The position numbers and the translations under genes are program-made. The notes under the pieces were generated by a model. It was not told the DNA's origin and did no database searches. It saw only the letters and a list, made by a program, of their open reading frames with translations. A DNA stretch of 9,548 nucleotides from assembly GCA_003218345.1 (NCBI GenBank), contig QHNF01000058.1:1-9548 (forward strand). Direction: 5' to 3'. The DNA comes from Verrucomicrobiota bacterium (GTDB lineage: Bacteria > Verrucomicrobiota > Verrucomicrobiia > Chthoniobacterales > UBA10450). Shown here one piece after another: positions 1-7,527 of the stretch (its first letter is position 1; every line of letters begins with the position of its first letter).

Positions 1-242
1 TGAACGAAACTATTCGTAATGCTGCGCAAAACGCGTCCGATTACCAGTTCAAGCCGCACTTGAGCTTGCTGTACAAGAACATCCCGATTCCAGTACGCCG
101 CCAGCTGACCAACTCAATTAGTCTGCCATTTCCCGAAGTCCTATTCGATTCAATCAAAGCCGTTCGATGCGCTTCGCCTACACAAAGCGGTGCTGACGTA
201 GAAGCGTGGCGTGTCCTGGCGACGAAGGAGTTGTCAGGGTAG
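1..242 (+). CDS. Cyclic phosphodiesterase-like 2H phosphoesterase, C-terminal part (5' truncated by window edge)
   Basis: The reading frame is open from the first full codon (position 3) to TAG at 240-242, giving 79 residues of a C-terminus. Near its beginning is FKPHLSLLY (H at codon 57-59), the second HxS/T-L motif of 2H phosphoesterases, in the form typical of the cyclic phosphodiesterase-like (CPDase) family. It is followed by a beta-strand segment LPFPEVLFDSIKAV and a C-terminal EAWRVLATKEL, also in family order. Family members hydrolyse cyclic phosphates such as ADP-ribose 1'',2''-cyclic phosphate or nucleoside 2',3'-cyclic phosphates; the substrate here is unknown. The first HxT/S motif should lie upstream, outside the window. 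The last codons and the stop lie in the left arm of the palindromic element at 232-389, so that element probably shaped the extreme C-terminus. The gene converges on the metallophosphoesterase gene. Motif and strand order are seen; the activity is inferred. Confidence 0.75.
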   Translation, partial: NETIRNAAQNASDYQFKPHLSLLYKNIPIPVRRQLTNSISLPFPEVLFDSIKAVRCASPTQSGADVEAWRVLATKELSG

Positions 243-389
243 CGCACGCGTCTCGCGTGTTGGTTTCGGCGTTACGCTGAAACAGCCTTTCTCAACGCTC
301 ATTATGGTCCGGGAAGCGGCGGCACAGGGAAAGTCCATAATCGCTGAGACGTGATCACCAGCACGCGAGACGCTTGCGTTACCCTGACA
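232..389. repeat. 158-bp palindromic element with 33-bp terminal inverted repeats (REP/MITE-like)
   Basis: The left arm 232-264 and the reverse complement of the right arm 357-389 match at 30 of 33 positions, both containing the core GCGTCTCGCGTG. Inside are two further inverted pairs. One is a hairpin with a 9-bp stem, one mismatch and a 3-nt loop (263-271 with 275-283). The other is a longer-range pair, 290-307 with 335-349, with a 3-nt bulge. The whole element could fold into one long branched hairpin as DNA or RNA. It encodes nothing and shows no obvious target-site duplication. It starts inside the 3' end of the phosphodiesterase gene and ends 28 bp from the stop of the convergent metallophosphoesterase gene, so it may also act as a two-way terminator. 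A 19-bp stretch of its left arm (241-259) recurs at 7543-7561 with one mismatch, again followed by a hairpin, which shows it belongs to a dispersed family. Whether it is mobile is inferred. Confidence 0.85.
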
Positions 390-417
390 TGTGTGAATCC
401 CAATGCTTTTTGAACTC

Positions 418-1137
418 TTACACTTCGATGATTCGGTATGGCTTTCCGGCTTTGCGAAGCGCGGGTGCCGAGACGTTGTAAACGGGAATGCCAGTCGAAG
501 TTGCGCCGTCGAGAATGCCATTGTGAGCGTGGCCATGAAACACGGCGTTGACGCGGAATCGATTGATCGGCTCTTCCAACCGACTGGAACCGAGAAATGC
601 AAAAATTTCGGGATCTTCTCCTTGTAGCGTCGCGCGGATAGGAGAGTAATGCAGGACCACGATCCGGCGTTCTGTTTGGAGCTTGGCAAGCGCCTGCTCC
701 AGGCGAACGGCGTGACTGATAGATTCTTGCACAAATTGCTTAATGAGCGGTTCGCCCCATGCGTTTAGCATTCGCCGGCCGAAACCGCCGCCAAAACCGC
801 AGATACCTGCAAAGCCGACTCCCGCGATTTCGATGGCTTCGCCGTTAAGCACGTTCACGCCTGCGTCTTCGAGAACCTGAGAAATCAGTTCCGGCTGTCG
901 TGATTCAAAATCGTGGTTGCCCAGAACTGCGAGCATCGGAATTCTCACGGCAGCGCGAATATCGGCAACGAGTGCCTCTGCTTCGTCTGGGAGGCCGTAA
1001 TCGGTGAGATCGCCGCAAAGTAGCAGCAAATCAGCGGAACGCGAAATCTCGACAAACGCGTCATGCAAGGTCCCGCGCGAGTGTTTGCCGTAGTGAAGAT
1101 CCGCGGTCGCAGCGATTCTTAGCGCGCGCTTGGCCAT
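418..1137 (-). CDS. Calcineurin-like metallophosphoesterase
   Basis: This 239-residue protein carries the full set of metal-binding motifs of the calcineurin-like phosphoesterase superfamily: ADLHYG (D13, H15), CGDLTD (D43), LGNHDF (N74, H75), LHYSP (H163) and FHGHAHNG (H201, H203). These residues bind two divalent metals that activate water for phosphoester hydrolysis. There is no signal peptide or membrane segment, so it should be cytoplasmic. The length suits a single-domain enzyme. The ATG start directly precedes the first beta strand (ALRIAATADLH). The upstream AAGAGA is only a weak ribosome-binding site, but no earlier start is needed. The gene is divergent from the nucleotidyltransferase-fold gene (about 200 bp between) and converges on the cyclic phosphodiesterase gene. 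The substrate cannot be told from sequence: nucleotides, cyclic nucleotides and phosphoproteins are all possible in this superfamily. The enzyme class is very likely; the specific role is open. Confidence 0.9.
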   Translation of the reverse strand: MAKRALRIAATADLHYGKHSRGTLHDAFVEISRSADLLLLCGDLTDYGLPDEAEALVADIRAAVRIPMLAVLGNHDFESRQPELISQVLEDAGVNVLNGEAIEIAGVGFAGICGFGGGFGRRMLNAWGEPLIKQFVQESISHAVRLEQALAKLQTERRIVVLHYSPIRATLQGEDPEIFAFLGSSRLEEPINRFRVNAVFHGHAHNGILDGATSTGIPVYNVSAPALRKAGKPYRIIEV

Positions 1138-1340
1138 TCTCTTGAGAAACGAAATCGCCAGCCCCGACGGACGCTTTTTACGCCTGTATGAGGACCACCA
1201 GGACGGACAGGAAAATTAGAAAATGGAGCTGTGCGACATTTGGCGCCGGCTTGCGAGACCCCGCCCTTCCAAAACGTGTTCGTGAGTTCAAGGCCATGGA
1301 TCATGCTCGCGTTATGAGTTTCGATTGCGTTATGGTTGTG

Positions 1341-2168
1341 ATGGCCGCAAAGAGAGCAGTGCCCACCAAAATGAAAGGCAAAAGCGATCCCTTTCATCGC
1401 AGATCAATGATCGCATTGCAGGATGCGAACATTCCGTTCCTAATCGGCGGCGCATACGCGGTCGAGGCGTACGGAGGTGTTTCGCGCCAATCAAAAGATT
1501 TCGATCTGTACGTTCGGCCGACTCATATCAATCGAGCCATGGAAGCGCTTGCTCGCGCCGGATACAAAACGGAAAAAACATTTCCGCATTGGCTCGCCAA
1601 GGCCGGGCGCGGGCGGGATTACATTGATCTGATTTTTCGCGCCGGCAATGGATTGTGCGAAGTCGATGACTCTTGGTTCGAGCGCGCCCAGGATGATGAA
1701 ATAGAGGGCTTGCATGTGAAACTTTGCGCACCGGAAGAAATGATTTGGATGAAGGCGTACATCATGGAACGCGAACGGTTCGATGGCGCCGACATCGCGC
1801 ATATTCTTCGGAGCTGCGCACAGAAAATCGAATGGCCGCATCTGGTTCGCCGGTTCGGGCCCGATTGGCACGTCTTACTGGCCCATTTGGTTCTGTTCGG
1901 TTATATTTATCCAAGCGAGCGCACAAAAATTCCCACGGCCATAGTGGATGATCTGATCGAGCGGCTGCAGAAGGAGATGGTCATTGCTGGGCGCAAGCGC
2001 CTCTGTCGCGGCACGCTGCTTTCCCGGAAGCAATATCTGGTGGACGTCGAGGAATGGGGATTTCGTGATGCTCGTTTGGAACAACGCGTCCATATGGATG
2101 CAAAGGACATTGCACATTGGACAAAAGCGATCCCAAAAGAAGAGAAGCAACGGGGCAAGCCCGCGTGA
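1341..2168 (+). CDS. Nucleotidyltransferase-fold protein (MNT-like)
   Basis: The protein has the Pol-beta-type nucleotidyltransferase signature: FLIGGAYAVEAYGG, then SKDFDLYVRP with the DxD metal-binding pair, and a third acidic residue in YIDLIF about 41 residues after the second Asp. The DxD aspartates are near residues 53 and 55 counted from this start. A conserved-looking C-terminal region follows (EEMIWMKAYIMERERFDGADIAHIL). I recall this arrangement from a family of uncharacterised bacterial nucleotidyltransferases, often found near a metallophosphoesterase gene, as here. Such enzymes move an NMP to a protein, RNA or small molecule; the target is unknown. The start is uncertain. The frame is open back to 1188, with ATGs at 1296, 1314, 1332, 1341, 1371 and 1407, none with a good ribosome-binding site. 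Residues before about 1371 look unlike a folded domain. I chose 1341 (275 residues); 1371 is equally plausible. The stop is TGA at 2166-2168, and the next gene converges 59 bp away. Confidence 0.8.
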   Translation: MAAKRAVPTKMKGKSDPFHRRSMIALQDANIPFLIGGAYAVEAYGGVSRQSKDFDLYVRPTHINRAMEALARAGYKTEKTFPHWLAKAGRGRDYIDLIFRAGNGLCEVDDSWFERAQDDEIEGLHVKLCAPEEMIWMKAYIMERERFDGADIAHILRSCAQKIEWPHLVRRFGPDWHVLLAHLVLFGYIYPSERTKIPTAIVDDLIERLQKEMVIAGRKRLCRGTLLSRKQYLVDVEEWGFRDARLEQRVHMDAKDIAHWTKAIPKEEKQRGKPA

Positions 2169-2227
2169 TTCGTGATTCGTACGAACGTTACAACGGGTCG
2201 GATTTGACGAGTTAGCTCTTTAACGCT

Positions 2228-4087
2228 TCAACGTGGCGAAGCCGTTGCCGTCGGACTCAGCCCGGCGGGGGCCGGTGAAATCGTCGTCGATGGCGTTGCC
2301 GCCGCAGTGGCGAGCTTGGTTCTAGCTTCATCGAGGAGTTTTTTCTCTTCGGCGTAAATGTTTCCATCATCAGCTACCGCGATGTACTCTTTTGCTCCGT
2401 CGACTTGGCCTGCTTCAGCCAATAACAACGCCACGTAAACGGCTGCATGTGGATCATGCAATTTGTCGGGCGGCAAATTCTGTACGATAACAAGACCCTC
2501 GGCGTTTCTGCCAAGGCGATAGAGAGAAAACGCGTAGGTCACGGCGCAATTGACTTCGCCCGGTGCGCGGTCGTGCGCTTCTTTCGCGAGACTGTGTGAG
2601 CGTTCTGTATTTTGATCCAGAGTAAGGCCGAGCCGGGCGAGATCAGCTGTGATCGGCGCCTCCTTGGGAGAGCTTTCATGCAGGTGCTGGAGAACATCGT
2701 AAAGCTTTCCGGTTTCATTATTCGCGCGATAAAGCCTCCGAAGCCCGTCTAGCGCCTCACGTCGCATCGGCGGATTCTTCGTGATGCGCAGCCAGAGTTC
2801 TTCGGATTGTTTCTCAAAGCCCCATTTTTCAGCGAGGCGTGCGAGGCCAAGTTCGCGTTCTGGCTGCTCGTTTGTGGATTGTTCCGCCGAACTCCAAAGG
2901 GTTTCGAATTCCGTGTGAGCAGTCCCGCTGCTGCCGGATCGTGCTTGCCGTGTGGCAATCGCCTGATATGCCAGGCGCAGGTATTCAGATTCGTCCCATA
3001 TCCCACGCCGCGTCCAGCGCTTCAAACGGTACCAATTTTTTCCGTTGGCATATGCCTCTGCCACTGCAATTGCTGTCGGCGGCGAACTCAGTTTCTCCGT
3101 CGGCAGCTTGTCAATCCACTTAACAACGTCCCCGGCGAGTCCGTTTTGGTTCATCCAGTTCATGAGCGATGCGAGATCGGATGGATTGCGCGCAGCAAAC
3201 GGTTTCACTCTTTCCAGTGACAAGCGGAACTTTTTTTCATCGAGCTTCCGATAAAAATTCAGGCAAAGAAGATAATCGCCGAATGTGACCTCCTGCGACA
3301 TTTGGAGTTGTTGCGCAAAGTTATCGGCGGCGACGAGGTCATTGTGTCCGACAGCATCATTAAGCAATGCCCGCAGCGCGCCGGCTCGATAAGGAGCGAG
3401 CTTGCCGAGTCGCTGGAGGGTTTCACGTGCCTTTGCGCTCTTTTCAGTGTCGTTCGAGTGGATTTGCAGCGCCGCGAGGTTGAACTGGTAGACATCGTTC
3501 TTGGGCTCTTTCTTTACGGCGGCGGCGAATTGTTCCTCTTGCTCGGCAAGATTTCCCTCCGCACGAGCGAGCCAGCCCGCAACGACGTGAAAAGCGGCCC
3601 TGTCACGATCATTTAGGGGCACCTGGTCGAGGGCTTTTCGCGCGAGATCGAGCTTTCCAAACCGCAGCGCTGCGGAGGCGAAATTGAGCTGGCTGTCCAG
3701 ATCTTTTGGGAGCAGTCGCGCAATTTGTTCACGCCATGAAACAGCTTCTTCGAGGTTTTGCCTTTCCGCTGCTTCCGCTAAAACGTATAGGGCCGGCAGA
3801 GAATCGGGATGCCGTCCAAGAAGTTCTCGCGCGGTCTGCGCTGCCTCGCTGAATTTTCCTTCCTGCAACATTGACGCAGCCTGATGGAGCAAGCGGGTTT
3901 GGCGCCAGTCCTCATACAGTTTCGAAGAGTAACTGAACAAAAGCGCACCCAGCAAAATTGCGATTGCCAATGCGGCAATTGCCAGACCGACGCGAGCCGG
4001 CCAAAGCTGTCGTTGGAAGAAAGACTCCAGACTGAGAAATAATTGGCGAGTTCCTCTACGCCCGGCGTATTCGATTCGTTCCGCCAT
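2228..4087 (-). CDS. Membrane-anchored tetratricopeptide-repeat protein
   Basis: This 619-residue protein has a basic N-terminus, one strong transmembrane helix at about residues 33-53 (GLAIAALAIAILLGALLF), and then a long all-helical domain. TPR-like units are visible, for example QAASMLQEGKFSEAAQTARE, LPALYVLAEAAERQNLEEAV, and AVYVALLLAEAGQVDGAKEY near the end. The tail from about residue 591 is rich in Ala, Thr, Ser and Pro and probably disordered. With a positive N-terminus and no cleavage site, the helix likely anchors the TPR domain on the periplasmic side. TPR domains bind other proteins; no catalytic motif is seen. The gene is last in the row and starts 64 bp after the stop of the permease gene. 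An AGGAG ribosome-binding site (4101-4105 on the plus strand) sits 13 nt before the ATG, a rather long gap. The TPR assignment and membrane anchor are firm; the function is unknown, with envelope protein assembly or polysaccharide export as guesses. Confidence 0.85.
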   Translation of the reverse strand: MAERIEYAGRRGTRQLFLSLESFFQRQLWPARVGLAIAALAIAILLGALLFSYSSKLYEDWRQTRLLHQAASMLQEGKFSEAAQTARELLGRHPDSLPALYVLAEAAERQNLEEAVSWREQIARLLPKDLDSQLNFASAALRFGKLDLARKALDQVPLNDRDRAAFHVVAGWLARAEGNLAEQEEQFAAAVKKEPKNDVYQFNLAALQIHSNDTEKSAKARETLQRLGKLAPYRAGALRALLNDAVGHNDLVAADNFAQQLQMSQEVTFGDYLLCLNFYRKLDEKKFRLSLERVKPFAARNPSDLASLMNWMNQNGLAGDVVKWIDKLPTEKLSSPPTAIAVAEAYANGKNWYRLKRWTRRGIWDESEYLRLAYQAIATRQARSGSSGTAHTEFETLWSSAEQSTNEQPERELGLARLAEKWGFEKQSEELWLRITKNPPMRREALDGLRRLYRANNETGKLYDVLQHLHESSPKEAPITADLARLGLTLDQNTERSHSLAKEAHDRAPGEVNCAVTYAFSLYRLGRNAEGLVIVQNLPPDKLHDPHAAVYVALLLAEAGQVDGAKEYIAVADDGNIYAEEKKLLDEARTKLATAAATPSTTISPAPAGLSPTATASPR

Positions 4088-4151
4088 TTTCGTATGTTAT
4101 CTCCTACGCGCGCGTCGGTCCGCTTCTCCCGCGTGCAAGCCGGTTTCTTAG

Positions 4152-5582
4152 CTAAGAGTGAGTTGCTACTTCGGATTCTTCAACTACCGGAGATGCTTCG
4201 ATCATTTCTCCAACTTGCTCCCTCAGGCGCCGGCCCCAGACGTACCGCCCCAGCAGGACCTTTACTGTTGCCGTAAGCGGCACAGCGAGGAGGGGACCGA
4301 TTACTCCGCCAATGATCAGACCCCAGAGAAAGATCGACACGATCACTGTCATCGGATGCAAACCGACGTAGTTTCCGACAATTCGCGGAGCGTAAAATAT
4401 GCCCTCGAGATTTTGTATTACGATGAAAATCACAGTTACCCAGATCGGGTGTGACCAATCGCTCCATTGGAAAGCTGCAATAAGAACGGCTGGCACCCAG
4501 CAGATGATTATCCCGATGTAGGGGACCATGGTCAGAATGACAACGAGCGCACCGATCACTGGCGCAAAATTGAGGCCAAGAAGTGTCAGTGCCGTGCCGA
4601 TGAGTATGCCATCCACCAGGCACACCAGTAGTTGCCCTCGAAAATATGCGGTGACGTATCTATTGATTTCCGACAAAAGCTCCGCGACTTCATCTCTGAG
4701 GGGCGACGCGCGCAGCGGCAGATACTCTTTCCATCGCGCTTGAATGCGCGGCTTTTCGTTCAGCAGGAAAAATAGATAGATCGGCACCAGGATGAGACTG
4801 AGCAAAAAACCTGTTACGCCAAGAAATCCGCCAATGCTTTTCTTTAAAATTCCCGAAAACTTTTCCGCCAGAGTGGGAAGCGCCTGCTGCAGGTTGGGCA
4901 TTTGTTTTTCTACGTAAGCTTGAATGCGTTGGCGTTCGGCGGTCGTCAGCTTTGGCGGGCTTGCTGCGATTGTTTCGGTCGCAGGTGCGGTCGCCTTTGG
5001 CGACGCGTTTGGAGACGCTGTCGATTGCGCGCGAGGAGGCGTAGCAGATGGGGCGGCGCCGATGAGCCAGTTTGTAAGACTTGTGGATGGAGACTTCCCG
5101 TGTCCTCCTCCGAGTAACCCGAATGTTTGGTCAAATCGATAGATGAGATCGACGATGTAGTCGCGTGCACGTTCAGTGTAGGCGGGGACTTGCTTCGCGA
5201 AATTCGCGCTCTGGATTGAAATAGTCGGGACGAGCCACGCGGCACATCCTCCCAGCGCAAAAAAGGCAATGGCGAAAACAAGAGCGACGGCTTTGGTACG
5301 ACTGAGCGTCCCTCGAGACATTTTCGTCACCAAAGGATCGAGCAGGTACGTGAGTATCACTGCAATAGCCACCGGGATCAGGATCGGCTGGAGAAAGCTA
5401 ATGATGTTGGCGCTGGTCCAGATCACTGTGCCGACGATTACGATAAGAACGACCACAAAAAGCGCAGTGAGCGCCGCCCACATCACCTTGCGCTGCCAGG
5501 GTGTGGGATATTCCTTTATGGCTGCATCAGGCACCTCTCTAGTTTTATAAAACATGTTCGGCGGGCTCGACATTGTAATCAC
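4152..5582 (-). CDS. AI-2E family permease (UPF0118/PerM type)
   Basis: This 476-residue membrane protein has about eight hydrophobic segments, near residues 34-57, 61-82, 97-118, 251-274, 314-337, 340-370, 378-395 and 410-445. Family signatures are TAYFRGQ (311-317), VPYIGII (353-359) and the C-terminal stretch from HPMTVIVS (409-416) to GPLLAVPL (429-436). Members include autoinducer-2 exporters and Na+/H+ antiporters, but most are uncharacterised, so the substrate is not known. Between segments 3 and 4 there is a soluble region. It carries an unusual Pro/Ala/Ser/Thr-rich insert at about 175-213, probably a disordered extra linker. The start is a GTG at 5580-5582, giving a 4-bp GTGA overlap with the stop of the upstream TPR gene and suggesting translational coupling. 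An AGGAAAGG (5596-5603) lies 13 nt ahead. ATGs at 5573 and 5555 are alternatives. The family call is secure. Confidence 0.93.
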   Translation of the reverse strand: MITMSSPPNMFYKTREVPDAAIKEYPTPWQRKVMWAALTALFVVVLIVIVGTVIWTSANIISFLQPILIPVAIAVILTYLLDPLVTKMSRGTLSRTKAVALVFAIAFFALGGCAAWLVPTISIQSANFAKQVPAYTERARDYIVDLIYRFDQTFGLLGGGHGKSPSTSLTNWLIGAAPSATPPRAQSTASPNASPKATAPATETIAASPPKLTTAERQRIQAYVEKQMPNLQQALPTLAEKFSGILKKSIGGFLGVTGFLLSLILVPIYLFFLLNEKPRIQARWKEYLPLRASPLRDEVAELLSEINRYVTAYFRGQLLVCLVDGILIGTALTLLGLNFAPVIGALVVILTMVPYIGIIICWVPAVLIAAFQWSDWSHPIWVTVIFIVIQNLEGIFYAPRIVGNYVGLHPMTVIVSIFLWGLIIGGVIGPLLAVPLTATVKVLLGRYVWGRRLREQVGEMIEASPVVEESEVATHS

Positions 5583-7423
5583 TCAGTCGGGTTCGCCTTT
5601 CCTGACGAATCCTTGCCGATTATCTGTTTGGTGGCCTCGATCTTTTCGGCGAGCTTTTTGTTTTTTGGATCGAGCGCCAGCGCTTTTTGCCACGATTCCA
5701 AGGCTTCCGGCACCCTATTCAATTTCAGATATGTGTCGCCAATGTGTTCGAATACGACTGGATCGTCATGATCCGCATCTTTTGCAGCGCCAAGCAAATG
5801 GCTAAGAGCTTGATCAAATTTACCCTTCCGAAATTCCACCCAGCCAAGACTGTCGAGATAGGAGCCATTGTTTGGCTCACTCTCAAGGGCGCGTCTAATC
5901 ATGGCTTCAGCTTCATCCAAGTTCATATTGTGATCTGCCCACATATAACCAAGGTAGTTGCAAGCTTCCGCCGCGTTCGCTGGATCGAGTTCAATTGACT
6001 TACGAAGTAAATCGGCTGCTTTCTCGTAAAGACCCGCTTGCTCGGCCGTCGCCCCGTAATTGAAATAAAACTTGGCATTCACGACTTCATCATCCTGGTC
6101 GAGTTGCGCTTCGTGCAGGGCCTCTTCGAAGGTCGCCACGGCTTGCTGGGTCTGTTTCGCTTCGCGCTGAGCGATCGCCAGATAGTAAACGATCTCCGGC
6201 GCACCCGGAAATCGGCGCCGGGCTTCGGTCAGCAATTTCACCGCGCGATCTGCATCTTTTAAAGGTCCGAGGAGCAGCTCCGCCAGATGCAGATAGGTGC
6301 CAGCATGATTTGGGTTAATCAGCAGACTTTGCTCATAATTTGCGGCTACTTTCGCAAACTGCGCTTTCGCTGCGTCCGGCTGATTTGCACGCTGAAGTGA
6401 TCGCGCTTCATCATCCAGCACCTGCGCGAGCAAATCGTAGGGCTGATATTTTTCAGGATGCTCTTTGATAATTTGCTCGAGCATCTCCACAGCTTTGCCG
6501 CGCTGATTCGTCAACATAAAGCCCGTGGCCAGTTTCTCTCGCGCATTTGCGTCGTCCGGTTGCAGCTCAAGGACGCGCAGATAAAGCGGAATCGCCTCCT
6601 TCAGTTGCTGGGACGCTGCATAATAGTCTGCTGCGTCCTTGAGAATCGCGGGATCGTCATTCGCGTGTTCGGCTGCTTTTTTGAAGATCTCGTTGATCCT
6701 TTTCAATTCGTCAGGTTTCGGCTGCGAGTCAGACTTGAAAAGAATGGCCACATAAAGCTTCCCAAGCCGTATCCAAAAAGCGGCGTCGTCGCTGCGAACT
6801 TTTGTGGCACGATCCAACACTTCGAGCGCTTTTTTCTCTTCTCCGGCCGCAACTTCGATTTCGACGAGACGCTGGTAACCGTCCACATCTCCCGGGTTCA
6901 CGGTGATGGCCCGGTTGGCATAATCAACGGCCTGGTCCGTTTTCTTGAGATACTTCGCGTAGATGAAAGCGAGCTGCTGATACGGTTCGGCATCCTTCGG
7001 GTTTGCCTTGATTGCGTCTTTCAGCACGTCAATTGCCTGTGGAAAATCATCCTGCTGTATCAGCAAAGCGGCCACGCGCGAGGCGAGCTGCGACTGGCCG
7101 GGATCGACATTGAGCACCTTGCGATATGCATCCAGCGCGCGATCCATCTCGCCATTTTCTTCGAACGCCATTCCTTCAACAAAATGAGCAAGTGCGCTCG
7201 CCTTGTGTTCGCCCCCTGGACGCAAACCGAGGTCAGGAGTCGACTTAGAATTGAGTGAATCATCCTGCCGCCCGATTTGTTTTATTCCGCCTGGCGATGG
7301 TCTGGTTTGGGGCGGCGAAGTGCGCGGAGTTCGGGCGATTACGGCGCTGGCCATGGCGAAAAAAATAAGCGCGAGAATAATCCCCCAGCAGGCAGAAACG
7401 CCGCACTTTTTGTGGTTCCTCAT
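5579..7423 (-). CDS. Exported tetratricopeptide-repeat protein
   Basis: This 614-residue protein begins with a signal peptide (MRNHKK, then a hydrophobic core about residues 12-29 ending ASAVIA, followed by RT). A Pro-rich linker comes next, then about ten or more canonical TPRs from residue 78 to the end. Examples are MAFEENGEMDRALDAYRKVL, AIDVLKDAIKANPKDAEPYQ, and near the C-terminus NYLGYMWAD, SYLDSLGWVEFRKGKFDQAL and HIGDTYLKLNRVPEALESW. It is expected in the periplasm or at the outer membrane as a scaffold binding other proteins; no enzymatic motif is seen. The frame is open upstream to 7603, but those 60 residues run through hairpin repeats and would bury the signal peptide, so I place the start at ATG 7421-7423. 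It heads a probable operon with the AI-2E permease (4-bp overlap) and the second TPR gene. The TPR and export calls are strong; the biological role is unknown. Confidence 0.88.
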   Translation of the reverse strand: MRNHKKCGVSACWGIILALIFFAMASAVIARTPRTSPPQTRPSPGGIKQIGRQDDSLNSKSTPDLGLRPGGEHKASALAHFVEGMAFEENGEMDRALDAYRKVLNVDPGQSQLASRVAALLIQQDDFPQAIDVLKDAIKANPKDAEPYQQLAFIYAKYLKKTDQAVDYANRAITVNPGDVDGYQRLVEIEVAAGEEKKALEVLDRATKVRSDDAAFWIRLGKLYVAILFKSDSQPKPDELKRINEIFKKAAEHANDDPAILKDAADYYAASQQLKEAIPLYLRVLELQPDDANAREKLATGFMLTNQRGKAVEMLEQIIKEHPEKYQPYDLLAQVLDDEARSLQRANQPDAAKAQFAKVAANYEQSLLINPNHAGTYLHLAELLLGPLKDADRAVKLLTEARRRFPGAPEIVYYLAIAQREAKQTQQAVATFEEALHEAQLDQDDEVVNAKFYFNYGATAEQAGLYEKAADLLRKSIELDPANAAEACNYLGYMWADHNMNLDEAEAMIRRALESEPNNGSYLDSLGWVEFRKGKFDQALSHLLGAAKDADHDDPVVFEHIGDTYLKLNRVPEALESWQKALALDPKNKKLAEKIEATKQIIGKDSSGKANPTE

Positions 7424-7430
7424 CTTTCGG

Positions 7431-7459
7431 ATTCTAACTTTTGGCGTCGCTATCCGCAA
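7431..7459 (-). promoter_or_regulatory. Possible promoter of the TPR/AI-2E operon
   Basis: Read on the minus strand, TTGCGG (7454-7459) and TAGAAT (7431-7436) are separated by exactly 17 nt, as in sigma-70-type promoters. The -10 matches consensus at five of six positions and the -35 at only three of six. The -10 ends seven nt before the chosen ATG, so a transcript from it would be leaderless or nearly so. This is pattern matching only; a promoter further upstream, before the repeats, is equally possible. Confidence 0.2.
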
Positions 7460-7469
7460 ACCAGCCCCC

Positions 7470-7499
7470 GCCAAGGCTACGGCTTGGCAGGCCAGCCTT
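7470..7499. repeat. Hairpin-forming intergenic repeat (GCCAAG...CTTGGC)
   Basis: GCCAAG (7470-7475) pairs with CTTGGC (7483-7488) around a 7-nt loop. AAGGCT (7473-7478) can instead pair with AGCCTT (7494-7499), so two mutually exclusive stems are possible. The segment lies just upstream of the TPR operon and next to another palindromic element, in sequence with no convincing coding content. It resembles short GC-rich intergenic repeats I recall from verrucomicrobial genomes, but only one copy is in this window, so membership in a repeat family is inferred. Confidence 0.5.
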
Positions 7500-7527
7500 C
7501 GCTGAACTGTAGAGGCAGCAGTGTCGG

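Noticed and set aside
41..247. 68-codon minus-strand ORF at the left edge
   Set aside because: It is the shadow of the plus-strand phosphodiesterase C-terminus, which carries the PHLSLLY motif.
1119..1397. 92-codon minus-strand ORF with several His and Cys, looking like a metal-binding peptide
   Set aside because: It overlaps the start of the metallophosphoesterase and the nucleotidyltransferase in other frames, and its His/Cys residues show no zinc-finger spacing.
2169..2227. Convergent gap with a 10-bp palindrome TTCGTACGAA (2176-2185) and a GATTCGT direct repeat
   Set aside because: The palindrome has no loop or T-run, so a terminator call is not supported, and short palindromes arise by chance.
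6458..7258. 266-codon plus-strand ORF
   Set aside because: It is fully antisense to the TPR protein gene, shows no domain, and its composition is what the complement of TPR codons gives.
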